DNA of 64,000 bases, from the NCBI RefSeq assembly GCF_000151665.1, contig NW_013171831.1:1-64000 (forward strand), read 5' to 3'. Source of the DNA: Blastocystis hominis. Lineage: Eukaryota; Sar; Bigyra; Opalinata; Blastocystidae. The notes beneath the pieces are model-generated. The model saw only the letters and a list, made by a program, of their open reading frames with translations. It did no database searches and had not been told where the DNA came from. The position numbers and the translations under genes were made by a program. Of the stretch, positions 44,385 to 54,966 are shown piece after piece; the first letter of the stretch is position 1; the number at the start of each line of letters is the position of its first letter.

Positions 44385-47300
44385 TTATCTCATAGCAGTG
44401 GCAATATTATGAGCAATTTCTAACATTCCGACAAAAATATCACCAATACAGCCTTCCAGAACTCTCTTGAAATCACTCTCCGCCTCCTCATCCGTCATCG
44501 AAAGATTAAACCGAGCGATCATCCGATCCAGGAACTCCGGCTTGCAGTCCTTAATATTTGCATCCAGCATCAACCGAAGCAGCGTAATCAGTAACAACGC
44601 GTTCTGTCGCAAGATATGATAGGCCTGGAACGCGTATCCCAAGAACAACTGATAGTTTTTGCTGTTCTTTCCGCCCATTCCCTACAATGCAACCCGCCTC
44701 GCATTCCCACATCGATCATATCGTTCGTGATGCGAATACTCGCCTCCTTCACCTTCGGATCTTGGCCGAAAATATACCCAAAATCGATATGGAAGAAGTG
44801 TCCTTTGTCCTACACTCGACTCCACTCCCCTTCCACACATCGATCATAATGTTGTCCAAGTGACGATCGCCGATGCCAAGAAGATACGTGATCACCGCAT
44901 AGCCAGCGCAGCTTCGAATGTACGTGTCCATAACTTGCGGGTTGATCTCTTCTTTGTTCGAGGTTGGCGCGCATTCCTTCAAAAACGCGCGAATCGACTT
45001 GACTCCCGACAGCGCCTTGCTGTTCTGCACCATCTCCAGCATTCCCTGCGACGAGCTTCAGTGCAGAACGCCCACTACGGCTACCTGATCGCTAGCACCG
45101 CGTACGGAGACAGACAGAGATCGAGGTTCATGTTGTTGAGCAGTTTGTTCATCAGGCGGATCATCTGCATCACCATTTGGTCCTGACGCACGTCGTCGCC
45201 GTTCTTCACCATCACCTGCAGCGTGAGGTGCGTGCGCTTATCGCAGTTGTCTTGGCTCTTGCAGTGGCGCTCGTTGTTCCGAAGCTCCGAACATTTGCCG
45301 CACACCGGATACCGGCAATCGCGACAATGGTGTTTCTGCAAGGTGAGCATCACGCAATGACTCAAAGCAAATGGGGAAACGGGGAAACCGAGAGGATCGG
45401 ACAAAACAACAAAATCAAAAACCCGATCAAAATCCAAAAACAATCTCAAAACCCGATCAAAATCCAAAAACAATATCAAAACCCCGATCAAAATCCAAAA
45501 TCAAAATCAAAACCCGATCAAAATCCAAAATCAAAATCAAAACCCGATCAAATCCAATCTCAAAACCCCGATCAATTTCCCCGTTCCATCCTTTCCCGGC
45601 CATCCACCTACATTATTCACGAGCATTCCCCCGCATTCCACGCACTTAATGCACGTGCATCGCGCGTACGTGTCCCCGCACGACTTGCAGATCAGGTTCT
45701 TGTTTCCCTCTCCATCGCTGGCCGTGCTCACCGAATCGCGCCGCAAGCTCCGCACCGAGATCACGCCTCGCTCCGAGCCCTCGATGATGAACTCCAATCG
45801 GCACGGCGTCATCGCGGACTGGAACACCTTCGCGGTGGACGGCAGCACGTGCGACAGCGGCAGCTCGGGCCGGATCGGCAGAAGCGGGTGGTCGCTGAGG
45901 ACCTCGCGATAGTCGCGCGACAGCAGCAGCTGGAGGTTCTCCTGCTTCTTCTGCGCGCGGCCGCCGAGCTCGGAGATGCGGTCGCTGAGTCCGAAGAGCT
46001 GGGATGAGAGAGAAAGAGAAGAGAAACGATCTCGACGATGCGGTCTTCTTTCTGAATGGCTTCGTACACCGAGGAATCCGGTTGGTCTTTGAGATGCGAG
46101 AGGAAGCAGCTCTCCATATCCGCGTATTCTACATTCTCACGCTTTCGCCGAGCGGCCCTACTCGCATTGTCGCTGTCGTTTCCCTTCGTGGTGGCCTCCA
46201 CGCGGAGATAACGGATAAACAACGACGCCAGCGACCGCTTCACCGAGCAGCGATTCACCAGGAACTGCAGCAGAGGCGACACAGGAGTAATCACGGTCAC
46301 CGTCTGCACTTCCTGGATCGTGCCTTCGATCACATCGTCGATTACTTCGGGTTCTGGTTCTGGTTCTGGTTCTGGTTCAGGGTTGGGTTCGGGGTTGGAG
46401 GGCTGCGTCGTCGCTTCGACGATCGAATTGCTCAGCTCGCTGCCATCGATCATGCCTCCTTCGGACGACAGCGAGACTTCCTTGTTCGCGGACTGGCTCG
46501 GCTCGTCGACCGCTTCATTCTCCGGCTCGCTGTGCAGCGGCGATTCGTCCGACAGCGTCGCCGGGCTGACTTCGCTGGACTTCTGCTTGACCATGCGGAT
46601 CACGCGCTCCACGGTGATCTGCTTCTCCTCCTTTCGATACGGATCTTCCTCGTAGCGCAGCGCCTGCACCAGCTGCAGCAAGAACAGCTCCAAATCCTCG
46701 TCTGTCAGCTGTCTACATGGCACACTCGCGCTTCTCCCACTGGTCCAATTGCGAAACGGCGTAGGCTCGCGCTGCGGGGAGACGAATCTCCTTCCCAAGA
46801 AGCTGCAGCGCGTCTTCGACGGGGAGCTGCGGCCATTGCTCGAGCATGGCTTCGGCTTGATGGGCTTCGGAGGGCAGCGAGAGGTCCATCGCGTAGAGGA
46901 TCTTGGGAAGCGCGTGGCGGACGCCGTACACGACGTGGCTGGGAGAGAGAAAGGAGAGAAAAAGGGAGTACCGGTAGGTCCAGAGAAGATCGCGTTCCTC
47001 GTCGGCGAGCTCCGAGGGAAGCTTGGTGCTGCCGATGACGCGGAGGAGGAGCGTCTTCTCGGCGTTGGTGGGCTTGGCGTCGGGGGAATAGAACTTGCGA
47101 GCGGTGGATTGTTTCAACTGGAAGGTGAGAAAGAAGCCAACACGAAAGAAACAGTCAATTAAAGAATCGTTCAATTCAATTCAATCAGTGGATTCATTGG
47201 ATTGATTTATTCAATTCATTCATTCAATTCATTCAATTCATTCATTCAATTCATTCAATTCATTCATTCATTCATTCAATTCATTCAATTCATTCAATTC

Positions 47301-48081
47301 ATTCCTTCCTTTCTCTTCTCTCCTCTTCGAACCCATTCCCTACCTTGTTCACCTTCTCGTCCACCGGGTTTTCCAATCCCACTTCCGGATCATAATACAG
47401 CATATCGAAATCCTCCCACATCGAGCTCGGCGAGCACGGCACCTCCGTGAAATCCATCGCTCCCGCGTTGATCCTACACTCAATTCCCCTTCCCAAACCC
47501 ACAGCGCAAATCGATCCTCGCGGTCAATCGACCGGTGATATCTATCCATGAGCTCCGTGTCCAGACCCCACTCCAAATCGTGATAGATCGTGTCCGTCAA
47601 ATACGGAAGACAGAACGTCATCTCCAGATGGATCTCGTTCGTGTTCACTTCCGTTTCCATCCCGCGGGGAATCGCGGGGAGGGAGAATTTGCGGTTGTAC
47701 AGCTTGCGTCCCAGAGCCTCGAGGTATTTCTTCTTGCGATCGATGGAGACGCTGGTGATTTGCTCAAACTACAGAGAGAAAAAGGAGGCAAAGGAAACCT
47801 GCTCCTCGGTCAATTCTTCCAACCATCCATACTGCCTTGATTTGTTGGTGCCTAGGAGTCAGGGTGCGCTCGGATGCATACAGGAAATGTCTTGCCATTT
47901 CAAGTAGTCGTCAACTTCGCGATGACCGCAGTCGTAAGGAATTGTGGAATGTGGAACTAGATGAAACACAGCAGAAAGCCGTACGACTATCATCTGCGTA
48001 GAACTCTACCTTCTGGTTACCATATCGAAGCGTTGAATCCGAATTAAACAACGCTACAGAAGTTACAGCAAACGGCTTCAT
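44385..48081 (-). CDS. VPS34: Class III PI 3-kinase VPS34 with a FYVE-like zinc cluster inside the kinase domain
   Basis: Makes PI3P on endosomes and autophagosomes. The N-terminal C2-like part is weakly conserved. The helical (PIK) domain is clear ([40 protein letters not shown]). The kinase N-lobe has [19 protein letters not shown]. Normally the next strand leads straight to GDDxRQDQ; here about 100 residues intervene with [25 protein letters not shown] and [19 protein letters not shown] before [12 protein letters not shown]. The catalytic loop [16 protein letters not shown] and C-terminal helices are intact, so the kinase should be active. Introns include two long repeat-filled ones, 45336-45611 and 47119-47343. 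The first exons (47880-48081) are uncertain. Stop TAA at 44385. Confidence 0.9.
45336..45611 (-). repeat. 276-nt VPS34 intron filled with a tandem repeat
   Basis: A GT...AG intron nearly ten times the usual length. Most of it is a variable tandem repeat around AAAACCCGATCAAAATCC on the + strand. It interrupts the zinc cluster between its second and third Cys/His groups. Confidence 0.8.
47119..47343 (-). repeat. 225-nt VPS34 intron filled with ATTCA-type repeats
   Basis: The + strand reads ATTCATTCAATTCATTCA and variants from 47205 to 47310. GT and AG ends join the PVDEKVNK exon to LKQSTARKF in frame. Confidence 0.75.
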
Positions 48082-48808
48082 GTTCTTATCCAATAGAGTT
48101 AAAATCTACTCCATCATGCAAGCCAAAACGGAAAAACAATGTGGCAATCCAACGGGCAATCACGGAACAACAAAGGAAACATCATCGCTCCAGATACTTC
48201 GAAAAAATTACCCTTCGATCGAGTAAATTGGCACCTAACGGATCACACTATCGGCACCAAAATCAATACGACGTAGGTGTTTCATGCAAGGGAACACTCC
48301 CAGAGTACAATGTTCCTAACATAAAGATTCCCTCTTCTCCCTTCGACTCAAACAGAGGATAATAAAGCGTCATATCGCTTAGCTACCAATTACGCAAAAC
48401 AAATCGAAATCCACTTTCACTATTTCCTCTTTATCTGATGAATAGAAGCAATTCATAGATTTCATAATAGATCAACTCTATTTATCGGATCGGATGAGAT
48501 TTTGCAAATAATGACTTTCTGCTAAAAGTGTATTATAACCGCAATTCTATTGAATTCACTTGATACAAATAGAATGAGTTGCTTGACAAATTGTACTTTT
48601 AGTAGTCCATAAAACCACCAAAAGCAGAGATTAGGACAATCTGCAAATTTGTGTATTTTTGTGCAGAAAACACATATTTTACTCCTAGTATTCAAAGGAC
48701 AATACAATTATCATCAAAGATTGACTTGACAAAATCATGCAATCATCAGAATAGTTCCAAGAATTATTTTGTCCATTGCACTAGGCTATTTATACTTTAG
48801 AAATTATA
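48082..48808. other. Divergent intergenic region, no gene seen
   Basis: About 730 bases between VPS34 and the COPI-associated gene, which are transcribed outward. Two short frames (48141-48362 +, 48522-48707 -) lack recognisable content. Confidence 0.5.
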
Positions 48809-49757
48809 ATGTCTAGTACTGGAGAAGAAAGCACCGTTGCTGATAAGGCATTCGAGGCCGGAAAGAAGGCTGCTACTGCTGTGGGATCTGGAATTAAGAA
48901 GGCCACCAATTACGCAGCCGAATCGTAATTGTTTCGATAGGATTCTTATCCCATAGTATTAGCGCAACCAAAGGAGCTACGCTCGTTAAAGTTATGCGTA
49001 TTATGGATGTTATTCTCGGTGCAGCTCTCATTCTGACGTATCCGATTGATATATTAACGGGGTCCATTAAACTTGAGCTTGTAACGATCTTTATGTTCAT
49101 CTATTGCGTGTACAAGCTTCGTCTGTTCTTTGACTCTTAGCTGCTTCTCGCTTCTGCTCATCTTCTTCGAGATCGGTCTTGGCAAGTATGAGGCCTATAT
49201 CAAGAAGTACTTCGGTTTCATTTACTCCTACATGGGTCGTACTGTCTTCCTTCTCTTGTACTTTTATTTCTCTCACCTCCCTCACTCTCCAGCACCGTGG
49301 CCATGGTGTTCGGTGGCAAGAAGATCAACGCAGACGGTTCTGTATCGGACAGCATGTGCGTTCTGAACATCATCGTGGGAACCATCGGTATCATCATCTG
49401 CCTGTTCGACTTCTTCGTGGTGTGCAACCACCCTGCTTTCAAGAAGGGCGGCGAGTTCTACAACGCTGGAGTCGAGGGAGCTGAAGAAGAAGCCCCGCAG
49501 AAGAAGCCCACCGAGATGATGCAGAAGGAGACGAAGAAGGCTCCGGTAGGCCCTCTCTCTCTCTCTGGGGAGTGTGTGCTAATGAGTAGGTGTCGACGTA
49601 CGAAAGCAATCCGTTCGAGTCTTCGGATGACGATGATATCCCGTCCGCCAGTGTGCCCGGGGCCAAGAAGTCGCCCAAGAGCCCCAAGAAGTCGCCCAAG
49701 AAGGCCAAAAAGCAGGATGACAATCCGTTTGAGGATGATAATCCTTTTGACGATTAA
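48809..49757 (+). CDS. COPI-associated family membrane protein with NPF tail
   Basis: Resembles the COPI-associated/TVP15 family of small Golgi membrane proteins. An Ala/Lys-rich N-terminus (EAGKKAATAVGSGIKKA) is followed by about four hydrophobic helices with VMRIMDVILGAALILTYP, FFEIGLGKYEAYIKKYFG, the typical SYMGRTVFLLL and TIGIIICLFDFFVVC. The cytosolic tail is Lys/Ser/Pro-rich and ends with three NPF motifs (SNPFESSD, DNPFED, NPFDD), which are known ligands of EH domains. Several introns of about 30 nt, for example after NYAAES and after FMFIYC. Stop TAA 49755-49757; TGTTTGTT at 49779-49786. Confidence 0.75.
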
Positions 49758-49778
49758 TTGCTGTGTCATGTTTCGCGA

Positions 49779-49786
49779 TGTTTGTT
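49779..49786 (+). terminator. TGTTTGTT poly(A) motif of the COPI-associated gene
   Basis: The motif stands 21 bases after the encoded TAA and 16 bases before the ATG of the next gene. Confidence 0.7.
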
Positions 49787-49802
49787 TTAATCTTGTTTCG
49801 GA

Positions 49803-51708
49803 ATGCCCGTCAATCGGAGAGATGCTGGATATTGGTGGGTAGCTCTGTTTCTATTGTCCTTGTTCACCATTCGAACTGGTTTTTGGATTTTGGAGCAATC
49901 GGGAGGGTATGGATGGATAAATGTCTCAAAGGATTATGTTTATCAACGGTGTGTGTTCGAGCATAAAATTACGTGTAGTTCCTGGGATGTTGACGAAGTG
50001 GACGAGCTCAACTCCGATGAATCAGTGACCGTTATGGATGAAGTTTCAAGTCCTTTAGAAGAAGAAAAAGTGGAAACAGCAGACGTGGAATTTGAACCAA
50101 AGGAGATCATCAGCACACAGGGCCCAGAAACGACGAATAGGCCATTTCGAAGACCTCGGCTGGGGATTCGGCGTATTCAGCGTGAAAAAGAGTACTTGCA
50201 GAAAGTTAAGGAGGAAAAGAAGGGCAAGAGCGAAGATAATTCGACTAGGTGGAGTGCAATAAATGAAGTTGTGTATGAGCCAGTTCTCTACGACCGTTTG
50301 CCGCAGATTTCAGTGCAAATGAATAGCGACGGCTCTGTCGACACTTCATCGAGCAGAATTTCCTTCTGCAAAGACGATTGGTACTCCCAATTCCTCTTCT
50401 ATCGCGAGTTCCTCGGAAATCTCTCTGTCCTCGATGTCTCCTCCCTCAGAGATTACCATCTATCGTAACACTTCTTTTTCCATCGACTCAGCCACAGCGA
50501 GCAGGGCATCTCCATCTGCGATAGTCATCCTCACTACGGAGTGGTTTCCAACGTGTGTCTGATTCCCTACGGCAACCAGCTCACTCTCTACGGCGAAAAC
50601 GCCGACGAGGAGATCCGCAAGGGCGAGCAAACGTCGCCGCATCACGATTTTTACTGTAGTCGTTTGGCCTTCGCTTCACGCAGTTAGCACCGCCGTCTCC
50701 TCTGCGCAGGCGATTCCTCCCGTGCGGCTGCAGCGCGCCATCCACAACAAGCAAAATACCGCCGTTTTTAGCCCGCACAGTTTTACCAACATTTATCATT
50801 TCCTCGAGGGAACCAGCCAAATGGTCCGGCTGGTTCTCCACCCCGAGCTCTTCCCGCGGGTCCCACCCATACAATTTATCTCACGCACAGATCGATCATG
50901 TCTTGATCTCCCACCAGCCTTCCTGCGACCCCTCCAAATGGCCTTGTTTTCTGGAATACGTGTATCTGGACCTATTTTCGAAGGCTCGACGCCCCGTTCT
51001 CCACATCAGCAAGGACGACAAATTCCTAAAAAAGGGCCGATTATGGTGCGCGCCGTTTCTCGCCGTGTTTCGAAACTGGGACTCCAGGGGCGGCGGCAAT
51101 TTCTTCCCCGAGCCGCTAGGCGTCGATTTGATTCGTGCTGCGGCCTATCGGAGAGCGGGAGTTTCACTTCCGAGGCGATTAAGCCATGATCGGCTGGAAC
51201 TGGTGCAGATTCGGAGGCAGAACAAGCGGAGGATTCTGAACGAAGACGCGCTGCTGGCGCAGGTGCAGGGCAATTTTTCGAAAAAGGTTCGATTTTTGGA
51301 ATTCCGAATAAAGGGCAGATTTCGTCGAGAATGGAGATTTTGGAGGAGAAGACGGCGGAGGAGCAGGTGAAACTGTTCAGTGGAGTGGATATTTTGGTTT
51401 CTGCGCATGGAGCCGGATTAAGCAATGTGATTTTTATGGTGCCAAATTCGTACGTGATTGAACTTATGCCGCCTTATTGGGATTGGGCGTGCTATCGACG
51501 ACTCTCTGAGAACACGGACATGCAATATAGTATGATTCGATCATATGGCAAGAAGGGACCGGAGTGCGACAAGCATGCGACGTCGCGTCTGTGCAGAGAA
51601 AAGGGAATTCGAGATCGAGATTTTAATGCCGATATTGATGAGGTGGTTGATACAGTGAAAGGTGCAATAGGGAAAGTGTTTCGAAAGAAGTATAAAATTT
51701 TTGAATAG
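49803..51708 (+). CDS. GT61-family glycosyltransferase, type II membrane protein
   Basis: A 596-residue Golgi- or ER-type enzyme. A signal anchor (WWVALFLLSLFTIRTGFWIL) is followed by an acidic stem, then the catalytic part of the GT61/DUF563 family: YHFLEGTSQM, VQIRRQNKRRILNEDAL, the hallmark DILVSAHGAGLSNVIFM and SYVIELMPPYWDW. GT61 includes plant xylosyltransferases, EOGT and POMGNT2, so the donor sugar cannot be fixed. Introns of 27, 25, 31 and 32 nt (the first begins after DYHLS near 50466) leave 1791 bases, exactly 3n. Stop TAG at 51706-51708. Confidence 0.85.
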
Positions 51709-51730
51709 GCTTTTTACTTTTTTGTTGGAA

Positions 51731-54047
51731 ATGAGTGATGCACAAACTGAAGCGGAACAAACAAATGCGGGGTACAAGGCGGTGATGGAGAAATCAAAGT
51801 ATGCAGTGCTGGATCTTTTGAAGCAGCTGGAGAGTTTAATGAAACAGCTCGAAGATTCCAAGCGGGAAATACCAGTTCTGCAGCAGGCCGTAGAGGAAGC
51901 GAAACGAAAAAGAGAGAGTGTGGAAGCAGAGGCGGAAATCGAGTTAGAAAAGCTATTTCCTGGAAAGCGTATTTTCATTGCTTCGGATACCCCTGAGAAA
52001 ATATCTTCACACTTTTCAAATACATTTCTAAGGAGCTACAAGCTTTCGGATAACTCGTTTACTATTTTGGATTATCCATTGAATTCTACAAGAAGTGAAA
52101 AAGTTTCCGACAGCAAATCCGAAGCAATAGAGTTGGCATCCAATTCTGAAGTCCCTCCTCAAGCCATATCTACGGGAGAAGATGACTCGCTCTCTCAATC
52201 CGTAGAAAAGAAGGCCATCGATGCAATCCGGAGACTATTTGCAGAAGCTCTACACTCCCAAGCTCCCTTGTCGGATTCAAACATTCTTCGTCTCCACTCG
52301 CCTTTTTCAACATCTGAAATATCATTCTACAGACACCGTACTTGATCATCAATGGACTCTCACAACGAGATAAGCGGGAACTCAATCCTTCCACACAAAA
52401 CGAAGAAAAGCCCATCGAAAATCCGTCGCCCAATTCATCAAACGACTTCATTTCTTTATCCCCAACACCTTCCATCGCTTCGCAATCCGTTGAACCCATT
52501 TACGACCAAGTCGTTCAGATTCTTTCCTCCATTCCATCTGAAGAGAAATCGATTCGAATCGAACTTCGAGTATTTCTTACTTCTCTTTTTCAAAACGAAT
52601 AGAAGCCATGTCCTCGATTACGAATGGATTCTCTTCCCAAAGCGATTTCCGTTGTGATTAAACACTTGGAAGAAAATAGAAACGACTTGACCACTTGGAT
52701 CTTGTACATTAAACTCTTTTTCAGTCTAGCGATCGATTTTCGTACAGTCACATTCACTCTAACACAAAGGGGGAATCCCCCGTGGAAACCATTTTAGATG
52801 CAGCGATTCAGTACGTCGAAAAGCCTACAGAATTGAGGGAGTGGATTCATTCGTGGTTGCAAGTGATGGGATGTTCATCGAGGCTTCGTTCGAAGTATTC
52901 CATCGAAACTCGACCTTCTTCTGATTGTAATTCCAATTCCAATTCTAATTCTAATTCCAATTCCAATTCCAATTCCAATTCCAATTCTAATTCCAATTCC
53001 ACAAACAATACTTCCACTTTCTCTTCTCACAATTCCTCCTCTAGTCAAACTCCTTGTTCGATCGAACATTCCATGCACGTTCTTTATGATCGTTTTTCAC
53101 ATCCATCAGTTATCGGCTCTGATGTTTCTTTGATCGACGATATTAATGAGACCCTTCAAATGTCGTGTTGTTGCAGTGGATCGACTCATTTCGCCTGCTT
53201 CTCCGTTTTGTTTTTGATTAAGAGAAAACTCGAGCAATCGGAGACTTTTATCTCTGATTGGCTCGATTATGTGTTGAAATGTCCAGAGAAGCAAGCCGTT
53301 CAAATGAGGAAACTCAACGATTATTTCCGAAGTGACAACAAACAAATTCAAAAAGAAGAGAACTGGATGAATACTCTTCGATTTGCCCTTCCATTGATAG
53401 TTCCCGTTTTATCCATTTCTGAAGTTTGTTTTCTTCGAAAACGACTCTTTTCACGTCTTCGAAAAATCGGCTGTTTTGTTAAAATGCGAAAATCATGAAT
53501 AGATCTATTGAATGAAATCAGCCCAGCGTTGTGGGATCCTCCAGAATTTGAAGAGCTTTCAGACTTGATGCTTCGATCCATCCCTCCAAATTGGAACATC
53601 GATTTGTCTTCGGATACATTATGGATGCTTCCAGCGTGCATCGATCGATGGAATTGGGATGAAATGGAATGGAGTGAAATGCTCCGATGGATTCGAAGTT
53701 GGGTACAAGAAGAGTTGGAATGGAGAGGAATGAAGAAAGGGGGAAAGAATCGATTGCTTCTCTTATTGTTGTTGTTTTTGGCTTTGGAATTCAAATTGAA
53801 CGGATATGAGAGTTTTTATATGGAGTTGAATGAATTGATGGGCGTGTTTCGAAGTGATGATTTGATGTGGAGTTGGTACTTGGAACTGATTATCAACTTC
53901 AATTGCTTCCGCTTTACCAATTCTTATCTCGATGAAATCACATCCATTCTGAAAGATCGCTCTTTATTCTTGCAGGAATTCGTTTTGGGCTATTTCTCTG
54001 TTTGTAACAAACATTTCAAAGAGTTCACTCAATGTGCAAAGGCTTGA
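51731..54047 (+). CDS. Unrecognised coiled-coil and helical protein with Asn-Ser repeat
   Basis: Not recognised. N-terminal coiled coil (KSKYAVLDLLKQLESLMKQL, EEAKRKRESVEAEAEIELEK), then Ser/Pro-rich linkers, an (Asn-Ser) repeat from AATTCC units at 52929-53000, a Ser-rich stretch, and a long helical C-terminal half rich in Trp and Leu (RWNWDEMEWSEMLRWIRSWV). Introns of 32, 33, 23 and 48 nt give an open frame of 726 residues up to TGA 54047. A TGTTTGTA motif at 53999 has the phase and spacing of a poly(A)-made stop at T 53994, which would give 709 residues. It sits only 22 bases after the GT61 gene. Confidence 0.65.
53999..54013. terminator. Palindromic poly(A) element TGTTTGTAACAAACA shared by convergent genes
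   Basis: The plus strand reads TGTTTGTA and the minus strand TGTTTGTT, overlapping by one base. It lies inside the plus-strand frame, with T 53994 four bases before it, and 11 bases beyond the stop of the minus-strand DRAM gene. Confidence 0.65.
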
Positions 54048-54868
54048 AATCAACAGTGTAGGACCCATAATAAACCATCATTGCAGCCACGAAAAGCCAC
54101 TGCAAAATACCTGCCATGTTCATTATAAAAGCGCTCTATTCATGGAAGATAGATAAAAGACATGTACGTTTGAACCGATAGCATTGCTTGCAGGATGGAA
54201 AATGATCGATCCCATGAGAGAGAGAATCATGATGATCAAGCCCAATGTCTTTAAAATGATAGAAAGCTTGGGAATTGTATGGCCCGGTGTATGTGAAATT
54301 GCCCAGTTCACAATGATGCCATGGATGGTAGCAAACAAGAACAATACGACTGCAGAACCCTGATGAATAATGCTCCATATCGTCAGTTTTGCATCGGCCT
54401 ACTGAAAATGCACAAAAGAGACGTACATCAAGAATATCTATCTGAAGAGGAATAATGGCTTGGATAGTTAGAAAGGCAGGGCTGATAATAGCTAGAATAA
54501 CTGCGGCATCCAACCACTTGGATATGAAGGTATCAAAATATCTATTGTGAAGCACTAAAGTCAAAACAACAAGCCGTGGCATTTTAGCGCATATTTTCGA
54601 ATATACAAAAAGCTGATAAAGAAGCAAATCGCACCAGAAGTGAATAATAGAGCATATGCGAAATGTTCGGGATAATGGTAACCTAGAAGAGAAATCGGAG
54701 GGAAAATCAGCCAATCAGGCAGTCTATTGTATATTGCTGTAAGGATATAGCAAATCACGAAAGCAAGGATGCAAAACACACAACCGATGCATGGCATATA
54801 TCTAGTATGTATCCTCGACTGTCAGCAATGTACACGATACTAGGACGCAGTTTTTCCATCGGATCCAT
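54025..54868 (-). CDS. DRAM/Frag1/TMEM150-family membrane protein
   Basis: A protein with about six transmembrane helices. The family signature lies in the first luminal loop: FPPISLLGYHYPEHFAYALLFTSGA, matching the P-x-I-S-x-x-G-x-x-x-P-E pattern of DRAM and PGAP2/Frag1-like proteins. Later helices include WLDAAVILAIISPAFLTIQA, VVLFLFATIHGIIVNWAIS and LKTLGLIIMILSLMGSIIF, ending AGILQWLFVAAMMVYY and VDFKPLHIE. Introns of 32, 29, 28 and 32 nt keep the frame. DRAM proteins act in lysosomes and autophagy and PGAP2 in GPI remodelling, and which applies is not clear. Its 3' end overlaps the open frame of the convergent plus-strand gene. Confidence 0.8.
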
Positions 54869-54966
54869 TTTATATTTGGTTCAAACAAAGTATGTCCCAA
54901 TAGTATAAACTACTTGTTACGTATAACCAACATAAACAAGGTGCTATATCTATTATTATTATAATC

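Noticed and set aside
45400-45580. Tandem repeat considered as coding (DFDRV-type repeats in the minus frame)
   Set aside because: The stretch is bounded by GT and AG that join conserved VPS34 parts in frame, so an intron is the better reading.
46004-47038. 344-codon plus-strand frame
   Set aside because: It lies antisense to clear VPS34 exons and is Arg/Gly/Ala-rich, a typical shadow of a GC-rich coding strand.
47205-47310. ATTCA repeats considered as a CRISPR-like array
   Set aside because: There are no spacers, the unit is only 5-9 bases, and the repeats lie inside a VPS34 intron.
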